Source: Candidatus Woesearchaeota archaeon (GTDB lineage Archaea > Nanobdellota > Nanobdellia > Woesearchaeales > 21-14-0-10-32-9). Taken from it: a stretch of 61,206 nt of DNA. A program made the translations under genes and the position numbers. Location of the stretch: contig JAIPET010000006.1 of assembly GCA_021736975.1 (NCBI GenBank), positions 1 to 61,206 of the forward strand, given 5' to 3'. The notes beneath the pieces are model-generated. The model searched no databases. It saw only the letters and a list, made by a program, of their open reading frames with translations, and had not been told where the DNA came from. The first letter of the stretch is position 1; each line of letters begins with the position of its first letter. Of the stretch, positions 34,189-43,524 are shown one piece after another.

Positions 34189-35064
34189 ATGGATTTATTT
34201 GATAAGACATTCAAGGATCACGATATTTTTACCCTGTATTATAATCCTCTGGATCAAGATGGTGTTGCACAGTCTCAAATTCTAGAAATTATTAAACCTT
34301 ATCCTAACTTAATAAAAACGTTTGGAGAAGAGTTTACAAATAAATTGACGAGTATAGGTAATAATGTTTTACATTTACAACGATTGGGCTCAATTGAGTC
34401 TTCTTTAGATTTATTCAAAGATGCAGAAGGATTTAATAAAATAATTGATAATGTTCGTAAATTAGTACCTTATATTGTGAAAACCAATCTTGATAGTACT
34501 CAGTTCGATATTTATTTTAAACAACTTTTAAGATACTTTTCTGAGCTTTCTTTTCCCCAGTATGTTCATTCTGTATCTGGTTGCGGAATCTCATTCCAAC
34601 CTCGAGATATTGGGAACGGACTTCGTTCATGTGATAATTTATTTAATTATCTTGGTTCACAAATTGGAGTGGAAATAACAACTATATCTACAGATAATAA
34701 GAATAGTCTACCTTTAAAAATTCAGAATATATTTGAAAACAAAGCACAAGAACAAATATCCAATCATGATGGAATATTGTTAATAGATATTTCTTTATCT
34801 TGTAAACAAATTTTTGAAATAGAAACTAGAAAGTTTAAAGTCGAGTTTACTAATATTGATTATATTGCAGAACTTTGTAGAAAAGAATTAGACAAAGAAG
34901 AGAATAGCCATTTGCTTGGTGTTGTAGTTCTTGCTAATGTCTTAGTTACAAAAGATTCAAAAGCAGGAATTTCTTGGTCTATGCGAGTTTTAGAAAATGT
35001 TAATAACTCTAAAAGTGATATGTTGCCTAAATTATTATCTAAGCAAGCATCCCGATGTACTTAA
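34189..35064 (+). CDS. Hypothetical protein
   Basis: A 291-residue soluble protein not recognised. It lies divergent from virB4 and overlaps the tail of the VirB6-like gene by 26 bases, so it interrupts the secretion cluster. Its base composition is more AT-rich than the flanking secretion genes, suggesting later insertion as cargo. Possible catalytic residues are not clear; 'NHDGILLIDISLSCKQ' resembles a buried beta strand with acidic ends. A TATA box at 34157-34168 gives a leaderless start. Confidence 0.65.
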   Translation: MDLFDKTFKDHDIFTLYYNPLDQDGVAQSQILEIIKPYPNLIKTFGEEFTNKLTSIGNNVLHLQRLGSIESSLDLFKDAEGFNKIIDNVRKLVPYIVKTNLDSTQFDIYFKQLLRYFSELSFPQYVHSVSGCGISFQPRDIGNGLRSCDNLFNYLGSQIGVEITTISTDNKNSLPLKIQNIFENKAQEQISNHDGILLIDISLSCKQIFEIETRKFKVEFTNIDYIAELCRKELDKEENSHLLGVVVLANVLVTKDSKAGISWSMRVLENVNNSKSDMLPKLLSKQASRCT

Positions 35065-37036
35065 TTACTTGTGCTAGTTCTGCTCCTCCGTTTCCTCCTC
35101 CGAATACTGATTTGAATATTTGTTTTATTATGATTATTATGAATATGATGTTTATTATTGAGAAGCAAGCTATCATGACCATAATTTTTACGTTTTCAAA
35201 TATTGGTAGTTCTACTAGCATTGAGCATCCGAGTATTATTATGCTGTAGATGAATGTTATGAATATGAATGAGCCTAGCATGTGCAGTATTAGTTTTCCA
35301 TAGCTTTTTAGTGGTGGTACGAAGTAGCAGAATATTCCTACTGGCATGAAGATTACTCCGAAGGATACTATGAGATATCTGATTAGTAGAAAGAGTAATG
35401 TGATAAGGAGTGTTATTGCGTAGAGTGTTACAAATAGGAATTCTAGTCCTAGGTTTGCGAGGTTGTCTGCTGTTAGTAGGAAGAATTGTTCGTTTACCAT
35501 TGAGAGGACTGCTGAGGTCATTACTGCTCCTATTTCTAATATGAGTTTGTAGAGATAGAATGATGCTTGTATGAGTACTATCATAATGACTGTGTTTCTT
35601 AGCCATTCTTTTGCTATTTCTCTTTTGATGATGTTGTGTCCTGATATGAGGAATTGTAGTCCTGAGTAGAGGAATAGTAGTCCGTAGAAGAGGCTTATGC
35701 AGTAGACCATTATTGCCCATATTCCTTGGAATATTTCTATTGATGGTGCATTTTCCATTAGTGATCTGATGCTCGAGAGTAGTGGTTGTAAGGGAGCGTT
35801 GAGCATATCTATGAAGAAGCCGTATATTTTTTCGGGGATGCATGTTGCTAGGTTTGTTAGTCCGCATTCTTCTGCACTTACACTGGGAATAAAGAGTAAT
35901 AAGAGCAGTACGGGGATTATTGCTTTTCCCCATGTCTTTTTAATTCCAATGTAAAATAACCACAGCACGAATACAAATATAGCAATCACAAAGAGAAAGT
36001 TCCAGCTACTTGAGAATGATTGTGTCTGGAATTCTGTGGCATTTATTTCTTGTAGATTGTATGTGCATTCTTTTTCTTCTGTTTCAAAGAAGTTATTGTA
36101 TTTTACTGTGCATGTGTTTTCATTCTTTACTGTGATTGTGTTTTGGTTGAGGAATAAATTTCTTGATTCTTTTGCTGTGCTATTTATCGCTCTAAGTGTT
36201 AGAAAGTAATATGGTTTCTTTGTGAATACTGCGTCGTATGTGTAGAATAGTTCTTTGTAGAATGAATTGTCAAAAAGTATTTCTATGTTGTTTTGTGTGT
36301 TGTTTTTTTCTCCGATGATGTTTTGGTTGTAGATGTGTTTGACTTCAAAGTCTGGTTCTATTGGTTCCTGGTAGTTTATGACGTTGAATGTGTCTTCTAC
36401 TGTGAGTGTGTTTGTGTTGTATTCTGTGTGGTCGTAGTCGCAGTCCCATCCGTGATCGTAGCCCCATTCATAATATCTTTCTCGTACAGTTATGCTTGCT
36501 GTGTAGACTCCTCTAAAAGTAACTGGTTTGCTTATGACGAATGTTGCTGTTTTTTGATTTGATAGATATTGCTCGTTTGCATAAATCTTCAGATTGTCTG
36601 AACTTGAATGGTAATAGTATTTTATCTGGCAAGTTCTTCCTCTCTTCTTTTTGCTATTGTAATATGTGTCTGGAATTGTGTATTCAAAATGATATTCTGA
36701 CCTTAGCGTAAACGTTGAGGGGACGAGCAACTGTTCTTCGTAAAGTATTGACGGTGATGCTGTGAGAAATGTGAACCACATATTTTTGAGATTTCCAGAA
36801 GATTTGGGAATTGTTCCTTCAGGAGCATTGTTAACTTGAATGTTATTATTATATTGATTTATGAATTGATGATTGGGACTTGATGTGTTTGTATAGATAA
36901 GATTTGCAATGAGGCTTTCATTATACTCATTTAATGCAAGACATTCTGTTTGGTCTTGAAAGTAAGAACAATCAAAAGCTAAAGCTACGCTAGGTAACAA
37001 TAATAAAAATAAAAAAAATATTTTTAGTTGTTTCAT
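35039..37036 (-). CDS. VirB6/TrbL-like polytopic membrane protein with exported N-terminal domain
   Basis: A 665-residue protein: signal peptide (MKQLKIFFLFLLLLPSVALA), a large exported region of about 310 residues rich in beta and aromatic residues, then a C-terminal part with about eight hydrophobic segments, including a second signal-like stretch ending VSAEEC and a block with 'LFLYSGLQFLISGH' typical of VirB6/TrbL-type channel proteins. It is translationally coupled (ATGA) to the pilin gene. The ATG at 37036 is preferred because it begins the signal peptide. It would form the membrane channel of the secretion system. Confidence 0.78.
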   Translation of the reverse strand: MKQLKIFFLFLLLLPSVALAFDCSYFQDQTECLALNEYNESLIANLIYTNTSSPNHQFINQYNNNIQVNNAPEGTIPKSSGNLKNMWFTFLTASPSILYEEQLLVPSTFTLRSEYHFEYTIPDTYYNSKKKRGRTCQIKYYYHSSSDNLKIYANEQYLSNQKTATFVISKPVTFRGVYTASITVRERYYEWGYDHGWDCDYDHTEYNTNTLTVEDTFNVINYQEPIEPDFEVKHIYNQNIIGEKNNTQNNIEILFDNSFYKELFYTYDAVFTKKPYYFLTLRAINSTAKESRNLFLNQNTITVKNENTCTVKYNNFFETEEKECTYNLQEINATEFQTQSFSSSWNFLFVIAIFVFVLWLFYIGIKKTWGKAIIPVLLLLLFIPSVSAEECGLTNLATCIPEKIYGFFIDMLNAPLQPLLSSIRSLMENAPSIEIFQGIWAIMVYCISLFYGLLFLYSGLQFLISGHNIIKREIAKEWLRNTVIMIVLIQASFYLYKLILEIGAVMTSAVLSMVNEQFFLLTADNLANLGLEFLFVTLYAITLLITLLFLLIRYLIVSFGVIFMPVGIFCYFVPPLKSYGKLILHMLGSFIFITFIYSIIILGCSMLVELPIFENVKIMVMIACFSIINIIFIIIIIKQIFKSVFGGGNGGAELAQVIKYIGMLA

Positions 37037-37356
37037 CCTGTCAGGAACCCCACAACTAATGGTGCAACCCAAATTATGACAAGTCCAATAACGATGTACA
37101 TCGCCATTGATTTGGCTTGCTCCCTCTTTGCCTGATCATTAGCACTCGTAATGAAAAGCACACCGGCAAATATCAAGAACAGCACAGCAAGAACTGTAGC
37201 CGCATATTTGACGAAGTTATAAATCTTCATTACTGGCTCCAAGATCTGATCAAAGGTCTCTTGGTCTTCTTCGCTAATCTCTCCTCCAAAATCTGCCGCC
37301 GCAACAATCATAGGGGTCAGCAACAGGAGCAATGCTAGCACTGCAAACAATTTCAT
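37033..37356 (-). CDS. TrbC/VirB2-like pilin protein
   Basis: A 107-residue protein: signal peptide (about 1-20, ending VAAA), a short acidic stretch (ISEEDQETFDQILEP) and two membrane helices separated by a short basic loop (DQAKREQAKSM), the layout of TrbC/VirB2-type pilins. It is coupled by ATGA to both the upstream zinc protein and the downstream VirB6-like gene. Probably the main component of the conjugation pilus. Confidence 0.82.
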   Translation of the reverse strand: MKLFAVLALLLLLTPMIVAAADFGGEISEEDQETFDQILEPVMKIYNFVKYAATVLAVLFLIFAGVLFITSANDQAKREQAKSMAMYIVIGLVIIWVAPLVVGFLTG

Positions 37357-37514
37357 TTTGGTACCACCTCCGGTCTTTTTGAGTGGGTTTTAGCGTACGC
37401 CTCGAGGCTTCCGTACTTCCACTCGATAAAAGCAATACAAGAAGAGCACAGCGTTCCTTCGCCCATTTCAAGGGGTTTTCCGCATAAATCACAAGTAGCT
37501 TCGATTTGTATCAC
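37353..37514 (-). CDS. Small zinc-ribbon-like protein heading the pilin operon (53 aa)
   Basis: Encodes 53 residues with GTG start (37512-37514): CDLCGKPLEMGEGTLCSSC forms a C-x2-C...C-x2-C zinc site, followed by a helix. The stop overlaps the pilin ATG (ATGA). A longer frame on the same strand (37274-37492) covers this place but has no Cys pattern or overlap logic and is judged a shadow. Function unknown; it may be a regulator of the operon. Confidence 0.7.
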   Translation of the reverse strand: MIQIEATCDLCGKPLEMGEGTLCSSCIAFIEWKYGSLEAYAKTHSKRPEVVPK

Positions 37515-37545
37515 CTTAACAGACCAAAGGCTGGCATAGAAAATA

Positions 37546-37595
37546 GCACTATCTCGGATAGTGTAATACAGATTTCAGATATTTTTATATATCTG
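37546..37595. promoter_or_regulatory. Shared palindromic divergent promoter (secretion operon and restriction gene)
   Basis: One AT-rich palindrome (AGATATTTTTATATATCT, 37578-37595) contains TATA boxes for both strands: leftward to the zinc protein-pilin-VirB6 operon and rightward to the Sau3AI-type gene. A perfect hairpin/operator CACTATCTCGGATAGTG lies at 37546-37562 in the leftward leader. The two programmes may be co-regulated. Confidence 0.6.
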
Positions 37596-37613
37596 GTTGT
37601 ATCTAAGGATTTT

Positions 37614-38984
37614 ATGAGTTCAAAATCACAAGAATATGATGATACTTCTGTAGATTCTATTTTTAAGTATGCAAAGAAAGTTATTAATCATCGTTTACGG
37701 GATTTTGTGCCCGAGAAATTTCTTGGAACTAAAAAAGGAAACAAGGGCAATTTTGGTGATTATCTTGAAACTTATTATTTTGGCTTAAAGAAAAATAATG
37801 AAAGTAGACCGGATTTTCCTAATGCGGGAGAAAAAGGTCTCGAGTTAAAAAGTACTCCCATAAAAATGTTGAAAAGAGGAGGGTTCTCTGCTAAAGAAAG
37901 ACTAGTTCTCAATATGATTGATTATGATTCCATTCAAGACGAAACTTGGGACGAATCTCACTTCTTGTCAAAAAATGAACTAATCTTGTTAATAACTTAC
38001 TTGTATGAACAAGGAATTCCATTTCTTGATTTCTTAATTAAGTATGTATCTTTAATGAAACTTGAAGGTACAGATAGAGAAATTGTTCGTCAAGATTGGG
38101 AACATATTGTTGATAAAATTAGACAAGGTAAAGCCCATGAGCTTTCGGAGGGAGAAACGAATTATCTTGGTGCTTGTAGAAAAGGTTGGAAAGAAAAACC
38201 AGTAACCTACAAAAATGCAATTGAACCTGCAAAAAAGAGAGCTTTTAGTTTTAAGCAAAAATATATGAATTCGATTCTTCGAAGGTTAGAGGATTCAGAA
38301 CCTATTGTGAAAACTATCTCTCAGTTAAGAGATAATACTTTTGATAATATTGTACTTAAGAGATTTAATCCTTTCAAAAATTTAGAAGTATCTCAAATAG
38401 AAAAGAGATTAGGAATTGGCTTGAATAAGAAAGCAAAAAACTATTATGAGATGCTAGCAAGAAGGATGATGGGTGTTTCTGCTAAGAAGATTGATGAGTT
38501 CGAAAAAGCAGATATCACTATGAAGATAATAAGGTTGAAACCGTCTGGAATGCCTAAGGAGAGCATGTCTTTCAAGGCTTTTGATTTTAAAGAAGTTGCT
38601 GAGCAGAGTTGGGATGAGAGTGAATTTTCAGATCAGATAGAGAAGAAGTTTTTCTTTGTTGTGTTTCAGATAAATGAGGATGAATCTGTGACATTCAAAA
38701 AATCGTTCTTCTGGACTATGCCTTTGCCAGACAGAAAAGAGGCAGAGAAAGTGTGGAAGAAGACGCAAAAGATAATACATGAAGGCGTCAAGATAACAAG
38801 AAAAGACGGAAAAAATTTCAATAATCTTCCGGGTTCAAAAGATAGTCCTGTAGCACATGTCAGACCTCATGGTCAAGATAGTAGAGATGTACTTAAGCTT
38901 CCTGATGGAAGAAAGATGACAAAGCAATGTTTCTGGTTCAATCAAGGTTATATAAAAGAAGTTGTGGCTAACCATAAAGATTGA
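37614..38984 (+). CDS. Sau3AI-family type II restriction endonuclease
   Basis: A 456-residue protein like Sau3AI/MutH: N-terminal nuclease NFGDYLETYYFGL, then RPDFPNAGEKGLELKSTP with D67, E77 and K79 as the D...E-x-K centre, and a C-terminal DNA-binding domain ending in the family pattern HVRPHGQDSRD...CFWFNQGYI. Sau3AI enzymes cut before GATC; the specificity here is presumed. The start ATG at 37614 is leaderless relative to the TATA at about 37582-37590. It is tail-to-tail with the C5 methyltransferase gene, leaving one base between them. Confidence 0.88.
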   Translation: MSSKSQEYDDTSVDSIFKYAKKVINHRLRDFVPEKFLGTKKGNKGNFGDYLETYYFGLKKNNESRPDFPNAGEKGLELKSTPIKMLKRGGFSAKERLVLNMIDYDSIQDETWDESHFLSKNELILLITYLYEQGIPFLDFLIKYVSLMKLEGTDREIVRQDWEHIVDKIRQGKAHELSEGETNYLGACRKGWKEKPVTYKNAIEPAKKRAFSFKQKYMNSILRRLEDSEPIVKTISQLRDNTFDNIVLKRFNPFKNLEVSQIEKRLGIGLNKKAKNYYEMLARRMMGVSAKKIDEFEKADITMKIIRLKPSGMPKESMSFKAFDFKEVAEQSWDESEFSDQIEKKFFFVVFQINEDESVTFKKSFFWTMPLPDRKEAEKVWKKTQKIIHEGVKITRKDGKNFNNLPGSKDSPVAHVRPHGQDSRDVLKLPDGRKMTKQCFWFNQGYIKEVVANHKD

Positions 38985-38985
38985 T

Positions 38986-40230
38986 TCATTCTGTTGAATC
39001 AAGTTTCTTGATTAATGCCTTTCCTATTTTTTCTATTACTCCTATGACTAAGGCATTGCCCATGAAGAATGCTCTCTTAATGTTGCTGGCACCTTCAGTA
39101 TGGTTATCCGGGAACATGTTCAGTCTTTCTAGCTCAAGAGGAGTCAGTCTTCTCAGTCGTCCACTTTTGCATTTTACAACATGCTTGAATCTCGATGCAC
39201 TGCTTCCGCCTTCTCCTGTTACTATCGTTCTAGAGGGCTTGTCCAATGTATCAGGAAACACCATAGAACCTTCCGCATATTTATACGTAAAGTTTTCTTT
39301 CTTATTGGTTCTCTCTTCGCTTTTTGCTCCTTTCAAATATTCCCATTTTTTATAATCTCCATTTATGAAGAATTCTTCTGGGACATCTTTTTCAGGGATT
39401 AATATATCTCCAAGAGTAGTTCTCTTTCCATGATAATTGGCTGTAATCTTTGCTGAATATACTTTCCTGTCAATCATGACTCCTAAATTGCTGAATGGAC
39501 TGTTTTTCTTTCCTTTGTTGAACTTGTCTGTAATCTCTACTAGATTTCCTTGTATCTCAAACTTATTCTCTTCAAGAATTTTGTGTTTGTCAATATTGAA
39601 CTCTTGGGCGAAAACTCCTTTGTCAATTACCCATTCTTTAGAATCTGTCTTTTTTAGTTCTTTGTAGATTGTTGTCCTTTTGTTATACGCTAAGATGAAG
39701 ACTCTTCTTCTTCTTTGGGGGAATCCATAATCTGCTGCATTTATCGCTCTCCATTCTACAGCATATCCTAAATCACTAAGAGATGCAAGGATTATTGCGA
39801 AGTCTCTACCTCTTTGGCTTGCTGGACTTTTCAATAGTCTATCGACGTTTTCTAAGAAAACAAAATCAGGATATTTTTTTTTACTACTTATGAGCCTATG
39901 AATCTCCCACCAAAGAACACCTTTTTTTCCAACAATTCCTTGTGATTGACTAAGTGTCTTTGCTACAGAGTAATCTTGACATGGGAAACCACCTACTATC
40001 ATATCAAAATCAGGAATTTCGCTTATATCGACCTTTGCTATATCAACATTAGAGTGGTTTTTTTCGCCGAATCTTTTCACATAGATATTGGATGCATCTT
40101 GAGTCTTGGTTCCGGGTTCCCATTGATTGCTCCATACAGTCTCAAATCGTTTGGATGCCCTATCTAAGCCAATCCTAAAGCCTCCTACTCCTGCAAAAAG
40201 GTCAATTACCCTTATCTTTTTTAAGCCCAT
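38986..40230 (-). CDS. DNA (cytosine-5-)-methyltransferase
   Basis: A 414-residue C5 methyltransferase: motif I DLFAGVGGFR (10-19), motif IV GFPCQ with the catalytic Cys (81-85), motif VI ENVDR (about 129), motif VIII QRRRRVF, a target-recognition region, and motifs IX-X near the C-terminus (GNALVIGVI). It pairs convergently with the Sau3AI-type endonuclease, so it probably protects the same sequence (M.Sau3AI modifies the C of GATC). Confidence 0.93.
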   Translation of the reverse strand: MGLKKIRVIDLFAGVGGFRIGLDRASKRFETVWSNQWEPGTKTQDASNIYVKRFGEKNHSNVDIAKVDISEIPDFDMIVGGFPCQDYSVAKTLSQSQGIVGKKGVLWWEIHRLISSKKKYPDFVFLENVDRLLKSPASQRGRDFAIILASLSDLGYAVEWRAINAADYGFPQRRRRVFILAYNKRTTIYKELKKTDSKEWVIDKGVFAQEFNIDKHKILEENKFEIQGNLVEITDKFNKGKKNSPFSNLGVMIDRKVYSAKITANYHGKRTTLGDILIPEKDVPEEFFINGDYKKWEYLKGAKSEERTNKKENFTYKYAEGSMVFPDTLDKPSRTIVTGEGGSSASRFKHVVKCKSGRLRRLTPLELERLNMFPDNHTEGASNIKRAFFMGNALVIGVIEKIGKALIKKLDSTE

Positions 40231-40368
40231 ACTCTGTCTAAGAACGCTACTTATTTATAAATGTTGTGATCGAATGACCAGTAGTAATTCCGGATAAAGG
40301 TTCATATTATTTGGTTCTGCTAGGATTATAGCCTAATATTTATAAACTAAATCTCATATGAAAAAAAT

Positions 40369-41814
40369 ATGCTTACAAAATCAAAATATATGGCTGGCTT
40401 GAAATGTAACCGTTATCTTTGGTTTATGGATAGAAAACAGCTTCCTGAGATTTCTCTTTCTGATAAGCATAAGTTTGCTCAAGGTCATGAGTTTGAGAAA
40501 TATGTTTATAAATTGTATTCTGATGCTGTGAATCTTGCGGATATGGATTTTCAGAAGAATTTAGATAGGACTAAATCTGCTATTGAACAAAGAAAAGTTA
40601 TCTTTGAAGCTGGCTTTAAGGTTGATGATTATTTTGTTCGTGTTGATGTTCTTGAACCTAATGGTGATGGTTGGGATATTTATGAAATTAAATCTAGCAC
40701 TGAAGTGAAGAAGGAGCATATTCCTGATTTGGCTTTTCAGAAGTGGATTTGTGAAAAAGCTGGATTGAAGATAAAGCGATGTTTTGTCTATTTCTTGAAC
40801 AAAGAATTCGTTAAAGATGGAGAAATTAATCCTGATGAATTAATCAACAAAGAAGAAGTTACTGAAAAAGTTGAATTAGAGACAGATGTTGAGAAAAATG
40901 CATTAGCATCCTTAAGAATAATTGGAGCTGATGCTACCCCGCCAATAACTATTTCGCAGAGTTGTAATAATCCTCATGAATGTCCCTTGAAAAAAGCTTG
41001 CTGGGGAACATTGCCTGAAAATAACGTATTACACTTGACCAATTGGAGAACATACTGGAAGTTATTTGCTGAAGGCATAGAAGACATAAAAGACATCCCT
41101 CGTGGAACTAAACTTTCAGATAAAGATGAAGTTATCAAAGAATCAGTTGAAAAGAACAAAGTTTTCGTTTCTAAAGAACATATTAAACACTTCTTGAATT
41201 CACTGCATTATCCCTTATATCATTTTGATTTTGAAACGATAGATACCGCAGTGCCTATATTTGATAAATCAAGACCTTATCAGAAAATAGCGTTTCAGTA
41301 TTCATTACATATTGAGCAAGAAGATGGAAAAACTGAGCATAGAGAATTTTTGCACAATAGATCTGATGATCCAAGACCTAAACTTCTTGAACAAATGAAA
41401 GAAAATCTAAAGGGGACAGGAGATATTATTGTATTTAACAAGTCCTTTGAAATAAGTGTTATGAGAAAACTAGCAGAAGATTTTCCAGAACACGCTGATT
41501 GGCTACAATTAGCAATTGATAGAATTGTCGACCTAGCAGACCCATTCAGAGCATTCTACTACTACAATCCTTCACAAAAAGGCTCATATTCAATCAAGAA
41601 AGTGCTTCCAGCAATTACAGGAAAAAGCTATGCAGAACTAGAGATAAATAAAGGTGGAGATGCAAGCATGCTTTATTTTTACAGCCACATTTATCCCGAA
41701 ATCAAAGAAAAGGATAAAATCAGAGCAAACCTATTTAAATATTGTAACTTAGATACAGAAGGAATGGTTTGGATTTTGCAGAAGTTAAAAGATGTTATTG
41801 AGGTTAGTAAATAA
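40369..41814 (+). CDS. DUF2779 protein with Cas4-like nuclease N-terminus
   Basis: A 481-residue protein. The N-terminal half resembles Cas4/PD-(D/E)XK nucleases (FAQGHEFEKYVYKLYSD, VRVDVLEPNGDGWDIYEIKS with a D...E-x-K pattern and Cys in SCNNPHECPLKKAC, possible Fe-S or zinc ligands). The C-terminal half is DUF2779, with RNase H-like acidic residues (YHFDFETIDTAVP, CNLDTEGMVW). It probably degrades or processes nucleic acid. It overlaps the next gene by one base (TAATG) and so belongs to the same operon as the ABC-3C-like genes. A TATA box (TATTTATAAACT) lies at about 40337-40348. Confidence 0.8.
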   Translation: MLTKSKYMAGLKCNRYLWFMDRKQLPEISLSDKHKFAQGHEFEKYVYKLYSDAVNLADMDFQKNLDRTKSAIEQRKVIFEAGFKVDDYFVRVDVLEPNGDGWDIYEIKSSTEVKKEHIPDLAFQKWICEKAGLKIKRCFVYFLNKEFVKDGEINPDELINKEEVTEKVELETDVEKNALASLRIIGADATPPITISQSCNNPHECPLKKACWGTLPENNVLHLTNWRTYWKLFAEGIEDIKDIPRGTKLSDKDEVIKESVEKNKVFVSKEHIKHFLNSLHYPLYHFDFETIDTAVPIFDKSRPYQKIAFQYSLHIEQEDGKTEHREFLHNRSDDPRPKLLEQMKENLKGTGDIIVFNKSFEISVMRKLAEDFPEHADWLQLAIDRIVDLADPFRAFYYYNPSQKGSYSIKKVLPAITGKSYAELEINKGGDASMLYFYSHIYPEIKEKDKIRANLFKYCNLDTEGMVWILQKLKDVIEVSK

Positions 41815-42956
41815 TGAATTTAGAAGCAACCGAGCCGAGAGAACAGTCAGGTTCTAAAACACAAGTAAGATATGATTATCAAAGAGATTTCTGTTGTAAC
41901 AAATGTATAGAACTTCTAGACAATGAAGAATTGAAAAAAGTATATTGTGAATTTCATAGTGATTGCGTTACAGAAGATAATAGAGGGAATCAGACATTTT
42001 ATCAAGTTAAAGGTCTTAAGAATAAACTTGTTGCAATAACTGATTTTATCGATGCTCTTAAAGATTTATACGATTGTTTTGTTAAATCAGAAGGCAAGTC
42101 ACAGTGTGTAATGGTTACAAATGCTCAAAGAAATAGAGATATTAAGAGATTTTTTGATGCTAGAACACACATTAGAGAAGGTGTGGCAACTGAAAAAGAA
42201 AAATTAACTTACTCCGAGTTTGCTCAAACTATCAAAAAAAAACTAGGAAGCCCGGAAAACTACTTTGATGGGTTTATGGAAAGAATTGAACTGATGGACG
42301 AATCACCTACTTTTTCAGAAGAAGGAAAAAAGAAAAATAATACTTTGAAAGAACTCAATTTATTACAGTTAAAAACAGTTCTAGATAAAAGATTAAACCA
42401 GAATTTTGATGTAAAGGATGTTGAACTAATTTATGAAATCATTTATCAACTGGTAAAAGATAAATCTACTGTAAGTGAACGTATCAACAGATTTGTTATT
42501 GCGAAGCACATATTAGAAAAAATTCAACTTCCTGCTTTTCAAAGAGTGTATTTTGAAACAAATCACAATCAAGAAGAGGTCGATAAACTAAAAGACCAAA
42601 GTATATTAGAAGGAAAATTAGAGAAAGGAGGCTTTAGCTCTATTTTCATAAAAAATGCTAAAATTGTAAGATATGTAACAAAATTTTTCCGAGAAAAAGC
42701 ATCAAAATTTAAAAGTCAGAAAACCATAATTGATGATTTTGAATTTAGATTAGTAAATGCTTGCTCTGATGTCTTTGAAGAAAATATGCGAAAAAAGGAT
42801 TTTAATTCTTATGAAATGTTAAAAGAACTAGAACAAAAATTGACCGATATAGCCAGAGACGGGAAATATGCTTCTTTGAATATTGAACCTGAGTTTGTTA
42901 GGGGCTTAATCTGGGAAGCAACAAGCCAGTGTAAATTTAGGTGGGACTGTGAATAA
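41814..42956 (+). CDS. DUF4297/Cap4-type dsDNA endonuclease, effector of an ABC-3C-like system
   Basis: A 380-residue protein. The N-terminal domain follows the DUF4297 pattern: RYDYQRDFCCNKCIELLD, VYCEFHSDC (E46, D50) and FYQVKG (Q64, K66), a PD-(D/E)XK-like centre used by Cap4 endonucleases. The C-terminal half is helical. In ABC-three-component systems such a nuclease is the effector, held by a middle component and an SMC-like ATPase; the next two genes fit these roles and all overlap or abut. Nuclease activity and defence role are inferred. Confidence 0.78.
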   Translation: MNLEATEPREQSGSKTQVRYDYQRDFCCNKCIELLDNEELKKVYCEFHSDCVTEDNRGNQTFYQVKGLKNKLVAITDFIDALKDLYDCFVKSEGKSQCVMVTNAQRNRDIKRFFDARTHIREGVATEKEKLTYSEFAQTIKKKLGSPENYFDGFMERIELMDESPTFSEEGKKKNNTLKELNLLQLKTVLDKRLNQNFDVKDVELIYEIIYQLVKDKSTVSERINRFVIAKHILEKIQLPAFQRVYFETNHNQEEVDKLKDQSILEGKLEKGGFSSIFIKNAKIVRYVTKFFREKASKFKSQKTIIDDFEFRLVNACSDVFEENMRKKDFNSYEMLKELEQKLTDIARDGKYASLNIEPEFVRGLIWEATSQCKFRWDCE

Positions 42957-43524
42957 TAAAATTGAACAAGGAATTCAAGAATTTATTAAAGATCTGATAA
43001 AAGAAAATAAAGTTCCGACCATAGATAGTACTGAAGATAGAAGTTTCTCTCCAGATACAGAAGTTGAATTTAATTCGTTAAGAATATTGGCTCTACTTGA
43101 ATATAGTGGGGTAAATGGCAAGATTGATTCAAAATTAAAATTTGCCTTCTTTGATTTTTTAATTAGATTCCCTATTTGTTTAAAATATATATTAGATAAA
43201 AATCAAGAATCAACCAATTTTGAACAATCTGAATTGACTTCAATTGATAAAAAAATGGTTAGGCATATTAGCAGTGCGTGGGATCCTGATTATTATAATT
43301 ACATTGCATTTTTGGATTCTAGAAATTTAGTAAACACTGATTTTGAAAACAAGTTTTCTGTAGAGATAACTTCAGAAGGTAAAGAAATAATTAAAAACTT
43401 TGAATCAGAAATATTGATTAAATGGAAAGAACGATGCAAACTTTTAAAGAAAATCTACGGGAGCAAAAGCGACCAAATACTTCAAAAAGCGATAAATGAA
43501 CATTTTGCGTTTACGGTGATATGA
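42949..43524 (+). CDS. Middle component-like protein of an ABC-3C-like system
   Basis: A 191-residue helical protein with a winged-helix-like layout (FNSLRILALLEYSGVNGKI near residues 40-58 and SVEITSEGKEIIKNF later). By position between nuclease and ATPase it fits the 'middle component' of ABC-3C systems, which bridges effector and ATPase. GTG start at 42949 overlaps the upstream stop by 8 bases. The assignment is mainly contextual. Confidence 0.6.
   Translation: MNNKIEQGIQEFIKDLIKENKVPTIDSTEDRSFSPDTEVEFNSLRILALLEYSGVNGKIDSKLKFAFFDFLIRFPICLKYILDKNQESTNFEQSELTSIDKKMVRHISSAWDPDYYNYIAFLDSRNLVNTDFENKFSVEITSEGKEIIKNFESEILIKWKERCKLLKKIYGSKSDQILQKAINEHFAFTVI

Noticed and set aside
35196-35933. 245-codon minus-strand frame inside the VirB6-like gene
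   Set aside because: Composition (very rich in N, R, T, H) is that of an out-of-frame shadow of a membrane-protein gene.
37274-37492. 72-codon minus-strand frame over the pilin gene start
   Set aside because: It overlaps the pilin signal peptide in another frame; the 53-residue zinc protein in the alternative frame has coupling to the pilin ATG and a clear Cys pattern.
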